Of a stretch of DNA of 32,907 nt, positions 15,362 through 22,463 are shown piece after piece. The notes beneath the pieces were generated by a model. That model saw only the letters and a list, made by a program, of their open reading frames with translations. It had not been told where the DNA came from and searched no databases. Numbering within the stretch: the stretch's first letter is position 1; each line of letters starts with the position of its first letter. The DNA comes from Erythrobacter sp. (lineage in GTDB: Bacteria; Pseudomonadota; Alphaproteobacteria; Sphingomonadales; Sphingomonadaceae): contig NZOF01000167.1 of NCBI GenBank assembly GCA_002695185.1, positions 1 to 32,907 on the forward strand, given 5' to 3'. A program made the position numbers and the translations under genes.

Positions 15362-15473
15362 CGGCATGCCTTGCGGCCATCGTATGATCCGTTAAGCCGA
15401 GGTTCCGTCTCGCCATAGGACATTGTGGCGGATATAGGGCAGCGCGCCTGGAACATGAGGAAAGCCGCAGGGA

Positions 15474-17636
15474 ATGGATAAGAGAGGCAGCCGCCGCAAA
15501 CGCAGCCAGCGTTCCGAACGCGCTCGGCGAGCGGCAGCGGAAGGCAAGGGTGACGCCAGCCGTTTGAAAATCTGGCTGCGCAGGCTGTTCCTGTGGGGAA
15601 CGGGAATTGCCGTTCTCGGTCTCATTTTTCTGGCAATCGCTGTGGCATTCGCCGCGCGGTCCTTGCCGAGCTATTACCAGCTCAAGGCGACACAGAACGC
15701 GCAAACGATTGTCGTCCGGGCACGAGACGGCTCGGAACTAGTCGAGCTTGGCCCCAGCTATGGGAAGTGGATTACGGCCGACGAGATACCGCAGGTCATG
15801 AAAGATGCCATGATTTCGGTGGAAGACAGGCGGTTCTACTCGCATCCTGGTGTCGATCCCTACGGCCTCACCCGAGCCGTTTATGTCTGGGCCACGGGCG
15901 AGAATCGGTTGGGGGCTACCTCTACCATTACGCAGCAGCTCGCCCGTAACGTGTTTCTGAACAGCAATCGCTCGCTTGATCGCAAACTGCGCGAAGCCAT
16001 TCTAGCGATGGCGATGGAATGGAAATTCTCCAAGGAGCAGATCCTCGAGCTCTATCTCAACAAGGTCTACTTCGGAGGCGGTGCATACGGTATCGATTCT
16101 GCGAGTAGAAACTTCTTCAGTCATCCCGCAACCGAACTCTCGACGGCTGAGGCGGCGATTATTGCAGGGCTGGTAAAAGCGCCAAGCCGCTATTCACCCA
16201 CTGCCGACGTAAACGCCGCAGTGAGCCGCGCAGGTGTCGTCCTGCAACTTATGCGCGATCAGGGAAGGATCAGCGCAAGCGAGGCGCAGGTCGATGTGTC
16301 GGCCGTCAAATTAAAGCCCGAACAGGGAACCAATTCTGTTCGCTACTTCACCGACTGGGCGCTTCCGCAGCTCGACCTTCTTCTGCCCGAGACATTCGAG
16401 CCCATTGAAGTCTGGACCACCCTAGATCCCGGCATGCAGAAAGCAGCGACGGCTGCTGTCGCAGGCAATGCACCAGATGGGGCCCAGGGTGCGCTGGTCA
16501 GTCTCGATCGTGACGGAGCGATCCTCGCCCTTGTGGGCGGTACGGATTACGTCGAGACGAATTACAACCGGGCCACCAACGCTCTTCGCCAGCCTGGCTC
16601 GAGTTGGAAGCTGTTTGTGTACCTTGCCGCGCTCGAGGCTGGCTATACGCCTGACGACCGCGTTGTAGATACGCCGGTATCGATCGGCGGCTGGAGTCCG
16701 AGAAACTCCAACGGGCGAAACATTGGCGAGACTAATTTGCGTACTGCCTTTGCTTATTCGATAAACACCGTTGCAGCGCAACTTGGCAATGAGGTGGGCT
16801 TTGGATCGGTTGCGTCGATGGCTAGGCGATTCGGGATCACGACCCCCATCAACACCTATCCCGCAATGGTGCTCGGATCGAACGAAGTGCGACTCCTGGA
16901 TATGACCCGGGCATTTGCCGCGATCTCAGCCGGTGGAAATTCGGTGACGCCGTATGGGATCGTGAAAGTAACCACCACAGACGGAGAGGTGCTTTACCAG
17001 CATCAACGCGCCCGTACCACGCAGATCATACCGGACAATGTTACGAGGGGTATAACCGATCTGCTGCAAACGGCGGTCCAGACAGGCACTGGCCGTGCGG
17101 CGCAGATCGGTCGCCCGGTCGCAGGTAAGACGGGAACGACCAGTTCTAATAAAGACGGCTATTTCGTAGGGTTTTCCTCAGGCGTAACCACTGGCGTATG
17201 GATGGGCCGGGACGATAACCGCCGGGTAGGTGGGCTGCAGGGTGGGCGCGCGCCTGCTCAGGCTTTTGCTGCTTTCATGCGCTATGCTGTGAAGGACCGC
17301 CCCGTCGAGGAATTTGAGACAGAAGTTCAGGTGCCGGAATGGCAACTGGACGAAGAAGACGACTTCTTCTTCGGCGACCCGGACGACTATTACTACATCG
17401 ATGAACAGGGCAATCTGATCGAGCCCGGACGAAGCGACGGACCAGGTGGCGCGCTGCCCGAACCCCGCGACCAGTCAGAACAGGATTCTGGCGTGGAAGT
17501 CACGCGGCCGCAGCAGCCGCGAGTTCAACGCGTCCCGCCGCCGCGACCGCAACCTTCTACGGGGCGCGGTGAGGATGGCGCACCCCAGGCGATCGACGAC
17601 GACTTCTTGGACGGTGTGATCGGGCGAGATCGTTAA
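15474..17636 (+). CDS. Penicillin-binding protein 1A family, transglycosylase/transpeptidase
   Basis: Class A PBP of 720 residues that polymerises and cross-links peptidoglycan. A basic cytoplasmic N-terminus (1-37) is followed by one membrane helix (about 38-60). The GT51 domain has EDRRFYSHPGVD (Glu117) and GATSTITQQLARN. The transpeptidase domain has SSWK with Ser376/Lys379, SIN at 429-431 and KTG at 552-554. It is shorter than enterobacterial PBP1A because no extra OB-type insert is seen between the domains. The tail after about 605 is acidic and aromatic (DEEDDFFFGDPDDYYYIDE), then Pro- and Gln-rich, and does not look like an enzyme domain. ATG 15474 has GAGGAAA upstream. It stands alone between msrB and the convergent degP. 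Confidence 0.95.
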   Translation: MDKRGSRRKRSQRSERARRAAAEGKGDASRLKIWLRRLFLWGTGIAVLGLIFLAIAVAFAARSLPSYYQLKATQNAQTIVVRARDGSELVELGPSYGKWITADEIPQVMKDAMISVEDRRFYSHPGVDPYGLTRAVYVWATGENRLGATSTITQQLARNVFLNSNRSLDRKLREAILAMAMEWKFSKEQILELYLNKVYFGGGAYGIDSASRNFFSHPATELSTAEAAIIAGLVKAPSRYSPTADVNAAVSRAGVVLQLMRDQGRISASEAQVDVSAVKLKPEQGTNSVRYFTDWALPQLDLLLPETFEPIEVWTTLDPGMQKAATAAVAGNAPDGAQGALVSLDRDGAILALVGGTDYVETNYNRATNALRQPGSSWKLFVYLAALEAGYTPDDRVVDTPVSIGGWSPRNSNGRNIGETNLRTAFAYSINTVAAQLGNEVGFGSVASMARRFGITTPINTYPAMVLGSNEVRLLDMTRAFAAISAGGNSVTPYGIVKVTTTDGEVLYQHQRARTTQIIPDNVTRGITDLLQTAVQTGTGRAAQIGRPVAGKTGTTSSNKDGYFVGFSSGVTTGVWMGRDDNRRVGGLQGGRAPAQAFAAFMRYAVKDRPVEEFETEVQVPEWQLDEEDDFFFGDPDDYYYIDEQGNLIEPGRSDGPGGALPEPRDQSEQDSGVEVTRPQQPRVQRVPPPRPQPSTGRGEDGAPQAIDDDFLDGVIGRDR

Positions 17637-17681
17637 CCGTCAGAAGCGCGCGACGTTTCTTCCTGAAAAGCATACCGATGT

Positions 17682-17713
17682 AAAAAAAGCCCTCCCGACA
17701 ATGTCGGGAGGGC
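17682..17713 (-). terminator. Terminator after degP
   Basis: GCCCTCCCGACA (17689-17700) and TGTCGGGAGGGC (17702-17713) form a near-perfect stem; read on the minus strand it is followed by seven U residues. It lies about 25 bases after the degP stop. On the plus strand it lacks a good T-run but may still slow read-through from the PBP gene. Confidence 0.88.
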
Positions 17714-17737
17714 CATTTGAAAGCCTAAATATCAAAT

Positions 17738-19264
17738 CTAGCGAAGCCGAATGGCCACATACTGTGGCGAGCCACCGCGTCGCTGGATACGCAGGAGAAC
17801 CGCATCACGGTTTTCTGCTTTAGCGGAGCGAACTGCGTTCTCGAGATCGGCAACCGAAGTCATCGGACGGTAATTAGCGGTCAGAATGATATGCCCGCGC
17901 TGGAGACCTTTCCGTGCGGCATCGGAATTTTGATCGACCGAAGCGATAACCAAACCCTGTGTATCCGGTGCAACTCCAAGTTGGCGCGCAATCTGCGGCG
18001 TCAGCTCGAGAACTTGCAGGCCGACGCTATCCTGAATGACCTCGCTATCGCTGGGAGACATGTCGTCTTCCGGCTCTGCATCGGGATCGAACATCTGGCT
18101 GCGACGCATCTCTTCTTCGCTCGGACGTTTACCGACGGTCACATTCACCCGGCGACGTTCGCCATTGCGGATCACTTCCAGAGGGATCGACGTGCCCGGC
18201 GAGATGTTGGCAACGAGATAGGACAGCGTCTGATCAGGTGTAACGTCGTTGCCATCTACCTTGAGCACGATATCACCCGCCTCAATGCCCCCGCGATCAG
18301 CCGGCTCTCCAGGCTGTACCATTTGCACTATTTCACCGCGATTGCGCGCAAGGCCGAGCGAGGAAGCGACGTCTTCGGTCACCGGCTGGATCTGGATACC
18401 CAGATAGCCGCGCTCAATCTCTACGCCGCGGCGCAGTTTATCGACGATTGGAGCAGCCGTTTCCGCGGGAATTGCGAAGCCGATGCCGACGCTCCCGCCG
18501 GTCGGCGAAATGATGGCGTTGTTGATGCCGATGACATTACCTTGCATATCGAACAGCGGACCGCCCGAATTGCCGCGGTTGATGCTCGCGTCCGTCTGCA
18601 GATAACGGTCGTAAGCGCCACTGCCTGCGTTGCGCAACACGCTCGACACAATACCGCTCGTTACGGTTCCGCCGAGCCCGAAAGGATTGCCGATCGCGAT
18701 TACCCAGTCGCCAACTCGCGCCTGGCTGGAATCGCCGAACGTCACGAAAGGAAAAGCTTCGCGGCGATTGACCTTGAGTACGGCAAGATCGGATGCCGCG
18801 TCGGTGCCGACCAGCTCAGCTTCGTACTCGGTACCATCGGGCAGAGTTACGGTGATTTCCTCGACCGACCCACGGCCGGTGGGGCTCACGACGTGATTAT
18901 TGGTCACGACATAGCCATCGGAGGAAATGATGAAGCCCGAACCGAGCGATTGGCCCTCGCGATATTGAGGCTCATTATCCTGTTGGCCACGCCGACGGTT
19001 GAACATGCCTTCGAAGGGTGTGCCGGCAAACGGATTGCCACCGGTCTGCACCTCGATCCGCTGGCGGGTCGAGATGTTGACGACGGCCGGCTGAAGTTGC
19101 TCGGTGAGGTCGGCGAAACTCTCGGGCGCTCCGGCACGCGGCACAACCCGCGCGATCTGGGAGTCGTCGTTCTGGGCGACCTGCGCTCCGGCCGGGAAAC
19201 CGGCGAGGGAGAGGGCAGCGCCACCAGCTAACAGGGTGGCAGTTACGGAATAAGCGTATCGCAC
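17738..19264 (-). CDS. degP: Do-family serine endopeptidase (DegP/HtrA)
   Basis: Periplasmic protease and chaperone of 508 residues. An N-terminal signal sequence (residues 1 to about 28) is followed by a trypsin-like domain with His124 in TNNHVV, Asp159 in TDAASDLAVLKV and Ser233 in INRGNSGGPLF. Two PDZ domains follow, the first starting near GYLGIQIQPV and the second near VGLQVLELTPQIARQLGV, joined by an acidic linker (DPDAEPEDDMSPSDSE). The start is uncertain: GTG 19264 gives MRYAYSVTATLL with AGAGGA 10 bases upstream, while GTG 19273 or 19315 would lengthen the N-terminus. It lies downstream of hflK and hflC on the same strand, and a candidate stress promoter is just upstream. Confidence 0.95.
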   Translation of the reverse strand: MRYAYSVTATLLAGGAALSLAGFPAGAQVAQNDDSQIARVVPRAGAPESFADLTEQLQPAVVNISTRQRIEVQTGGNPFAGTPFEGMFNRRRGQQDNEPQYREGQSLGSGFIISSDGYVVTNNHVVSPTGRGSVEEITVTLPDGTEYEAELVGTDAASDLAVLKVNRREAFPFVTFGDSSQARVGDWVIAIGNPFGLGGTVTSGIVSSVLRNAGSGAYDRYLQTDASINRGNSGGPLFDMQGNVIGINNAIISPTGGSVGIGFAIPAETAAPIVDKLRRGVEIERGYLGIQIQPVTEDVASSLGLARNRGEIVQMVQPGEPADRGGIEAGDIVLKVDGNDVTPDQTLSYLVANISPGTSIPLEVIRNGERRRVNVTVGKRPSEEEMRRSQMFDPDAEPEDDMSPSDSEVIQDSVGLQVLELTPQIARQLGVAPDTQGLVIASVDQNSDAARKGLQRGHIILTANYRPMTSVADLENAVRSAKAENRDAVLLRIQRRGGSPQYVAIRLR

Positions 19265-19323
19265 TTTTTTCACGTCCTCTTTCAAATCCTCAATAACTTC
19301 GCTCGAAACCAGCACGCTTTCAT

Positions 19324-19348
19324 AAAGCGCGCTGGCTTCAGCTGTTCC
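19324..19348 (-). promoter_or_regulatory. Candidate EcfG-type stress promoter of degP
   Basis: Minus-strand GGAAC (19348-19344), a 16-base spacer and CTTT (19327-19324) match the alphaproteobacterial general stress sigma factor pattern GGAAC-N16/17-CGTT with one mismatch in the -10. The predicted transcript would start near 19317, which supports GTG 19264 as the degP start and makes a start at 19315 nearly leaderless. Confidence 0.3.
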
Positions 19349-19382
19349 GCCGCACTGTCAGCGTCCAGGCGCTGAATGCGTG

Positions 19383-19412
19383 TTGAACAGCGGGGCAGTC
19401 ACCGCTGTTCAA
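19383..19412 (-). other. Perfect inverted repeat between hflC and degP
   Basis: TTGAACAGCGG (19383-19393) and CCGCTGTTCAA (19402-19412) form an 11-bp stem with an 8-base loop, starting 12 bases after the hflC stop codon. No U-run follows on the minus strand. It may mark the 3' end of the hflKC message by processing or by a Rho-assisted route. Confidence 0.45.
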
Positions 19413-19423
19413 TCGACGAATGG

Positions 19424-20257
19424 TCAACGGCGTCCGCGGAACTGCTGTAGATATTCGTTGTCCGGTGAAAGGATGATGCTGCTGGCGGCATCTCCGTTCT
19501 CGGAAGCGAACGTTGCATCGTAGCTCTGCATCGCGCGATAGAAGTCGTAGAAATTCGCATCCTTGCCGAAGCTTTCTGCATAAATTCGTGCGGCCTCGGC
19601 ATCGGCTTCGGCGCGAATGATCCGCGCATCGCGCGAACCTTGCGCGCGGATGGTCCGCGCTTCGCGTTCACGGTCCGATTCCATTCGACTGAAGGCGGAT
19701 TGCAATGGCGCCTCGGGCAGATCAGTGCGGGTAATCTGCACATCTACCACTTCCGCGCCATACTGGCGGGCCTGCCGGTCAAGATTGGCTCGTGCGTTTT
19801 GAAGAGCAGAACCGCGTTCCGCAGTTAGCATGGCCTGAAAAGTGCGGCGACCGAGTTCCTGACGCAAAACCGAGTTGAGAATAGGCTCAAGCGCAGAGCG
19901 CACCCCGTCGGTGGTTCCGGCGCGTTCCACCATCCGAACCGGATCGATGATCCGGAACCGGGCGTAGGCGTCCACCAGAAGGCGCTGCTGATCGTTGGAA
20001 AGCACCTCTTCATTGGTCATTTCCAGATCGAGCAACCGGCGCTCGATCCTCACTACACGGTCAAGAAAAGGTACGCGAAGGTACGGGCCCGGGCCCTTTG
20101 TGCCGTCTGGCGTGTTCACGATGCCCTGCGGTTCACCGGTCCGTACGATGACGACCTGCTCTTCTTCGGGCACAATGTATAGGCTCATCATCAAGCCGAT
20201 CAGAACCACCGCGGCTACGATGATCGAAAGGCGATGGTCTTCCCAAATGCGCTGCAT
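19424..20257 (-). CDS. hflC: HflC, SPFH/band-7 membrane protein
   Basis: Protein of 277 residues with one N-terminal membrane helix (about 10-28) and a large periplasmic SPFH domain. With HflK it forms the cage around the FtsH protease and limits its access to membrane proteins. Visible features are EEEQVVIVRTGEPQGI just after the helix, the long alpha-helical stretch rich in Arg, Glu and Ala (RMESDREREARTIRAQG), and the C-terminal YDFYRAMQSY and LSPDNEYLQQF. Its start is one base after the hflK stop codon, so the two are co-translated. Confidence 0.95.
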   Translation of the reverse strand: MQRIWEDHRLSIIVAAVVLIGLMMSLYIVPEEEQVVIVRTGEPQGIVNTPDGTKGPGPYLRVPFLDRVVRIERRLLDLEMTNEEVLSNDQQRLLVDAYARFRIIDPVRMVERAGTTDGVRSALEPILNSVLRQELGRRTFQAMLTAERGSALQNARANLDRQARQYGAEVVDVQITRTDLPEAPLQSAFSRMESDREREARTIRAQGSRDARIIRAEADAEAARIYAESFGKDANFYDFYRAMQSYDATFASENGDAASSIILSPDNEYLQQFRGRR

Positions 20258-20258
20258 C

Positions 20259-21380
20259 TTACTGGCCTCCCGGTGCGGTTACAGTGGTTTCGGGCTGCTG
20301 CTGAGCCCGGCGCCGAATTTCCGGGAGCGGGAGATAAGGCGTTACACCCTGGGCCTCTACGATGGTCTTGTCCGTATTGCTCAGCACCCGCTCCATGGTC
20401 TCATAATAGAGACGCTGGCGGGTAACTTCAGGAGCAAGGCGGTACTGTTCATAGACCTTGTCGAAGGCTTCGGCCTCACCCTGGGCCTGCGCAAGGACTT
20501 GCTGGGCATAACCCTGTGCCTGGTTGCGCGCCGCATCGGCGTTCTGTTCGGCAACCTGCACATCGCGGAAAGCATCGACCACCTGGCTGGGCGGATCGGC
20601 CTTCTCGATTTCCACACCCAGTACGCGAATACCGGCCTGATAGCGGTCGAGTGTCGCCTGCATACGCTCGCGCACGTCGAGCTCGATCGCGGCACGGCCC
20701 TGACCTGAAAAAGTCTCGTCGAGCTGCTTTTCCGCAACCGCGGCGCGCATGGCAGCTTCGGCAACTTCATTAACCGTCTCTTCCGGATCGACGACGCGGA
20801 ATTTGTATTGCCGGAGATCCTGAATGTTCCAGCGGACGATATAGCTCAGGTCGACGAGGTTCTGGTCGCCGGTAAGGATCAGCTTGGCTTGATTGTCATT
20901 GCCCGGAATGCGGATCGGGCGAACCCCTTCGACATTCTCGACATCGACGGTTTCGATTGGAAAGGGCAGGGTAAACTGAAGTCCGGAATCGAGCGTCCGG
21001 CTGTAATCGCCGAGCCGCTTAACAACTGCTTTTTCCTGAGGGTCGATCAAATGCGCGCTGGTGGCGAGAAGCGCGATGCCCACGATCGCGACTACGGCAA
21101 CGGGAAACCAGCTTTTGCCACCGGGGCGCTGCGGCATCCGGAAGCCGGGCCCACCCGGACCGCCGCCACCGCCTTTGCGGCGCGGACCTTCCGGCCCGCG
21201 GTTCTTGAAGATGTCCTCGATGTTAGGGCCACGGCGTCCATCGCCGCTGCCGCCCGAACCAGTTGGCAACCACGGGTTGCGCGGTCCGTCGCTCCCGCCT
21301 TTGTCACCCTTGGGTGCATCACCATTGCCGGAACCGGAAGAATCATCGCTTCCCCCGCCCCACGGATTGTTGCCAGCCAT
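20259..21380 (-). CDS. hflK: HflK, SPFH/band-7 membrane protein
   Basis: Partner of HflC in the FtsH-regulating complex; 373 residues. The first 90 residues are rich in Gly, Ser, Pro and Asp (NNPWGGGSDDSSGSGNGD and a GGGGGPGGPG run), as is usual for HflK, followed by one membrane helix (about 93-110) and the SPFH domain beginning IDPQEKAVVKRLGDYSRTLD. The ATG at 21378-21380 has AGAGGA 11 bases upstream; the frame continues open to 21935 but that part overlaps the Mrp gene and is not coding. It is divergent from the Mrp gene across 117 bases. Confidence 0.95.
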   Translation of the reverse strand: MAGNNPWGGGSDDSSGSGNGDAPKGDKGGSDGPRNPWLPTGSGGSGDGRRGPNIEDIFKNRGPEGPRRKGGGGGPGGPGFRMPQRPGGKSWFPVAVVAIVGIALLATSAHLIDPQEKAVVKRLGDYSRTLDSGLQFTLPFPIETVDVENVEGVRPIRIPGNDNQAKLILTGDQNLVDLSYIVRWNIQDLRQYKFRVVDPEETVNEVAEAAMRAAVAEKQLDETFSGQGRAAIELDVRERMQATLDRYQAGIRVLGVEIEKADPPSQVVDAFRDVQVAEQNADAARNQAQGYAQQVLAQAQGEAEAFDKVYEQYRLAPEVTRQRLYYETMERVLSNTDKTIVEAQGVTPYLPLPEIRRRAQQQPETTVTAPGGQ

Positions 21381-21497
21381 CACTAGGCGGATCCTCTGTC
21401 CAAGCCCGTCCAAAATTCTCATATCTGTCTTATAAGCAGCCTTGGCCGGAAAAACAGGGGTTGCGGCGCGCTTTTCGATGCTACAGCAGCGCCAGCC

Positions 21498-22463
21498 ATG
21501 AGCCGCACCGACTTTTCCGCCGATCTTCCTCCTGAAATAGCCTCTCTCGTAACGGGCTCTGTCCTGAACGAGGGCAGGGCGACGCTTGTCGTCGATGCCG
21601 GCAAATTGGACGAAGCGGAGCGTGGCGGGATCGAGACCGCCATAAAACAGGCATTGTCCGGGCGCGCCGATGTCAACGACGTGCGGGTGGTGATGACTGC
21701 CGAGCGGAAGGGCCCAGTCATCATCGCGATCGGTTCGGGAAAGGGCGGCGTGGGAAAGTCGACGCTGACTGCGAACCTTGCCATCGCTCTTGCCCGCAAA
21801 GGCGTGAAGGTGGGGCTGGTCGATGCCGATATCTATGGTCCGTCGCAGCCGGTAATTTTCGGAACACAGGGCGAGAAGCCGGAAGCCCGAGAGAACAAGC
21901 CGATCCCGATCAAAGGCAAATTTGGTGTCCCTCATCTATCGATGGGACACCTCGTAGCACCGGGGAAGGCCTTGGCATGGCGCGGGCCGATGGCGGGGAG
22001 TGCGCTTGGTCAGCTTATCGAGGCCCACTGGAGCAAGGATACGGAGGTCCTGCTTATCGACCTGCCCCCTGGCACTGGTGACGTTCAGCTGACCATGGTG
22101 CAGAAGTTCAAGCCTGCCGGTGCGGTGCTCGTCTCGACCCCGCAGGATCTGGCGCTTATCGACGCAGCGCGTGCCGGACAGTTGTTCGATAGCGCGGGTG
22201 TGCCGGTGATTGGTCTGGTAGAGAACATGTCGGGATATGCGTGCCCTTCCTGCGGAGAGGTATCCAATCCCTTCGGTGCAGGGAACGTGGAAGCCGCGGC
22301 CGAACGTCTCGAACTGCCGTTCCTTGGACGGATCCCGCTCAACATCGAAATCCGTCAGGGTAGTGATCATGGCGAGCCGCCAGCGGCTCTGGATGGTCCC
22401 ATTGCCGAGCCCTTCCTTGCGATAGCGAAAAGTTTGCAAGCGTGGCTGGCCGCACGAAATTAA
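21498..22463 (+). CDS. apbC: Mrp/ApbC family iron-sulphur carrier ATPase
   Basis: P-loop protein of 321 residues that binds and hands over Fe-S clusters. The N-terminal DUF59-type part (about 5-65) precedes the ATPase domain. Deviant Walker A is GSGKGGVGKST, switch motif VDADIYGPSQP, and the bridging-cluster CxxC appears as YACPSCGE. Family members help to load clusters into respiratory and other Fe-S proteins. No strong ribosome-binding site is seen before ATG 21498. Its last 22 bases overlap the following oxidoreductase gene, so translation is probably coupled. The name Mrp is also used for unrelated antiporters; this is not one. Confidence 0.93.
   Translation: MSRTDFSADLPPEIASLVTGSVLNEGRATLVVDAGKLDEAERGGIETAIKQALSGRADVNDVRVVMTAERKGPVIIAIGSGKGGVGKSTLTANLAIALARKGVKVGLVDADIYGPSQPVIFGTQGEKPEARENKPIPIKGKFGVPHLSMGHLVAPGKALAWRGPMAGSALGQLIEAHWSKDTEVLLIDLPPGTGDVQLTMVQKFKPAGAVLVSTPQDLALIDAARAGQLFDSAGVPVIGLVENMSGYACPSCGEVSNPFGAGNVEAAAERLELPFLGRIPLNIEIRQGSDHGEPPAALDGPIAEPFLAIAKSLQAWLAARN

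Noticed and set aside
17891..19231. Long plus-strand open frame (446 codons) opposite degP
   Set aside because: The minus strand encodes a full HtrA protease with an intact catalytic triad; this frame is a codon-bias shadow.
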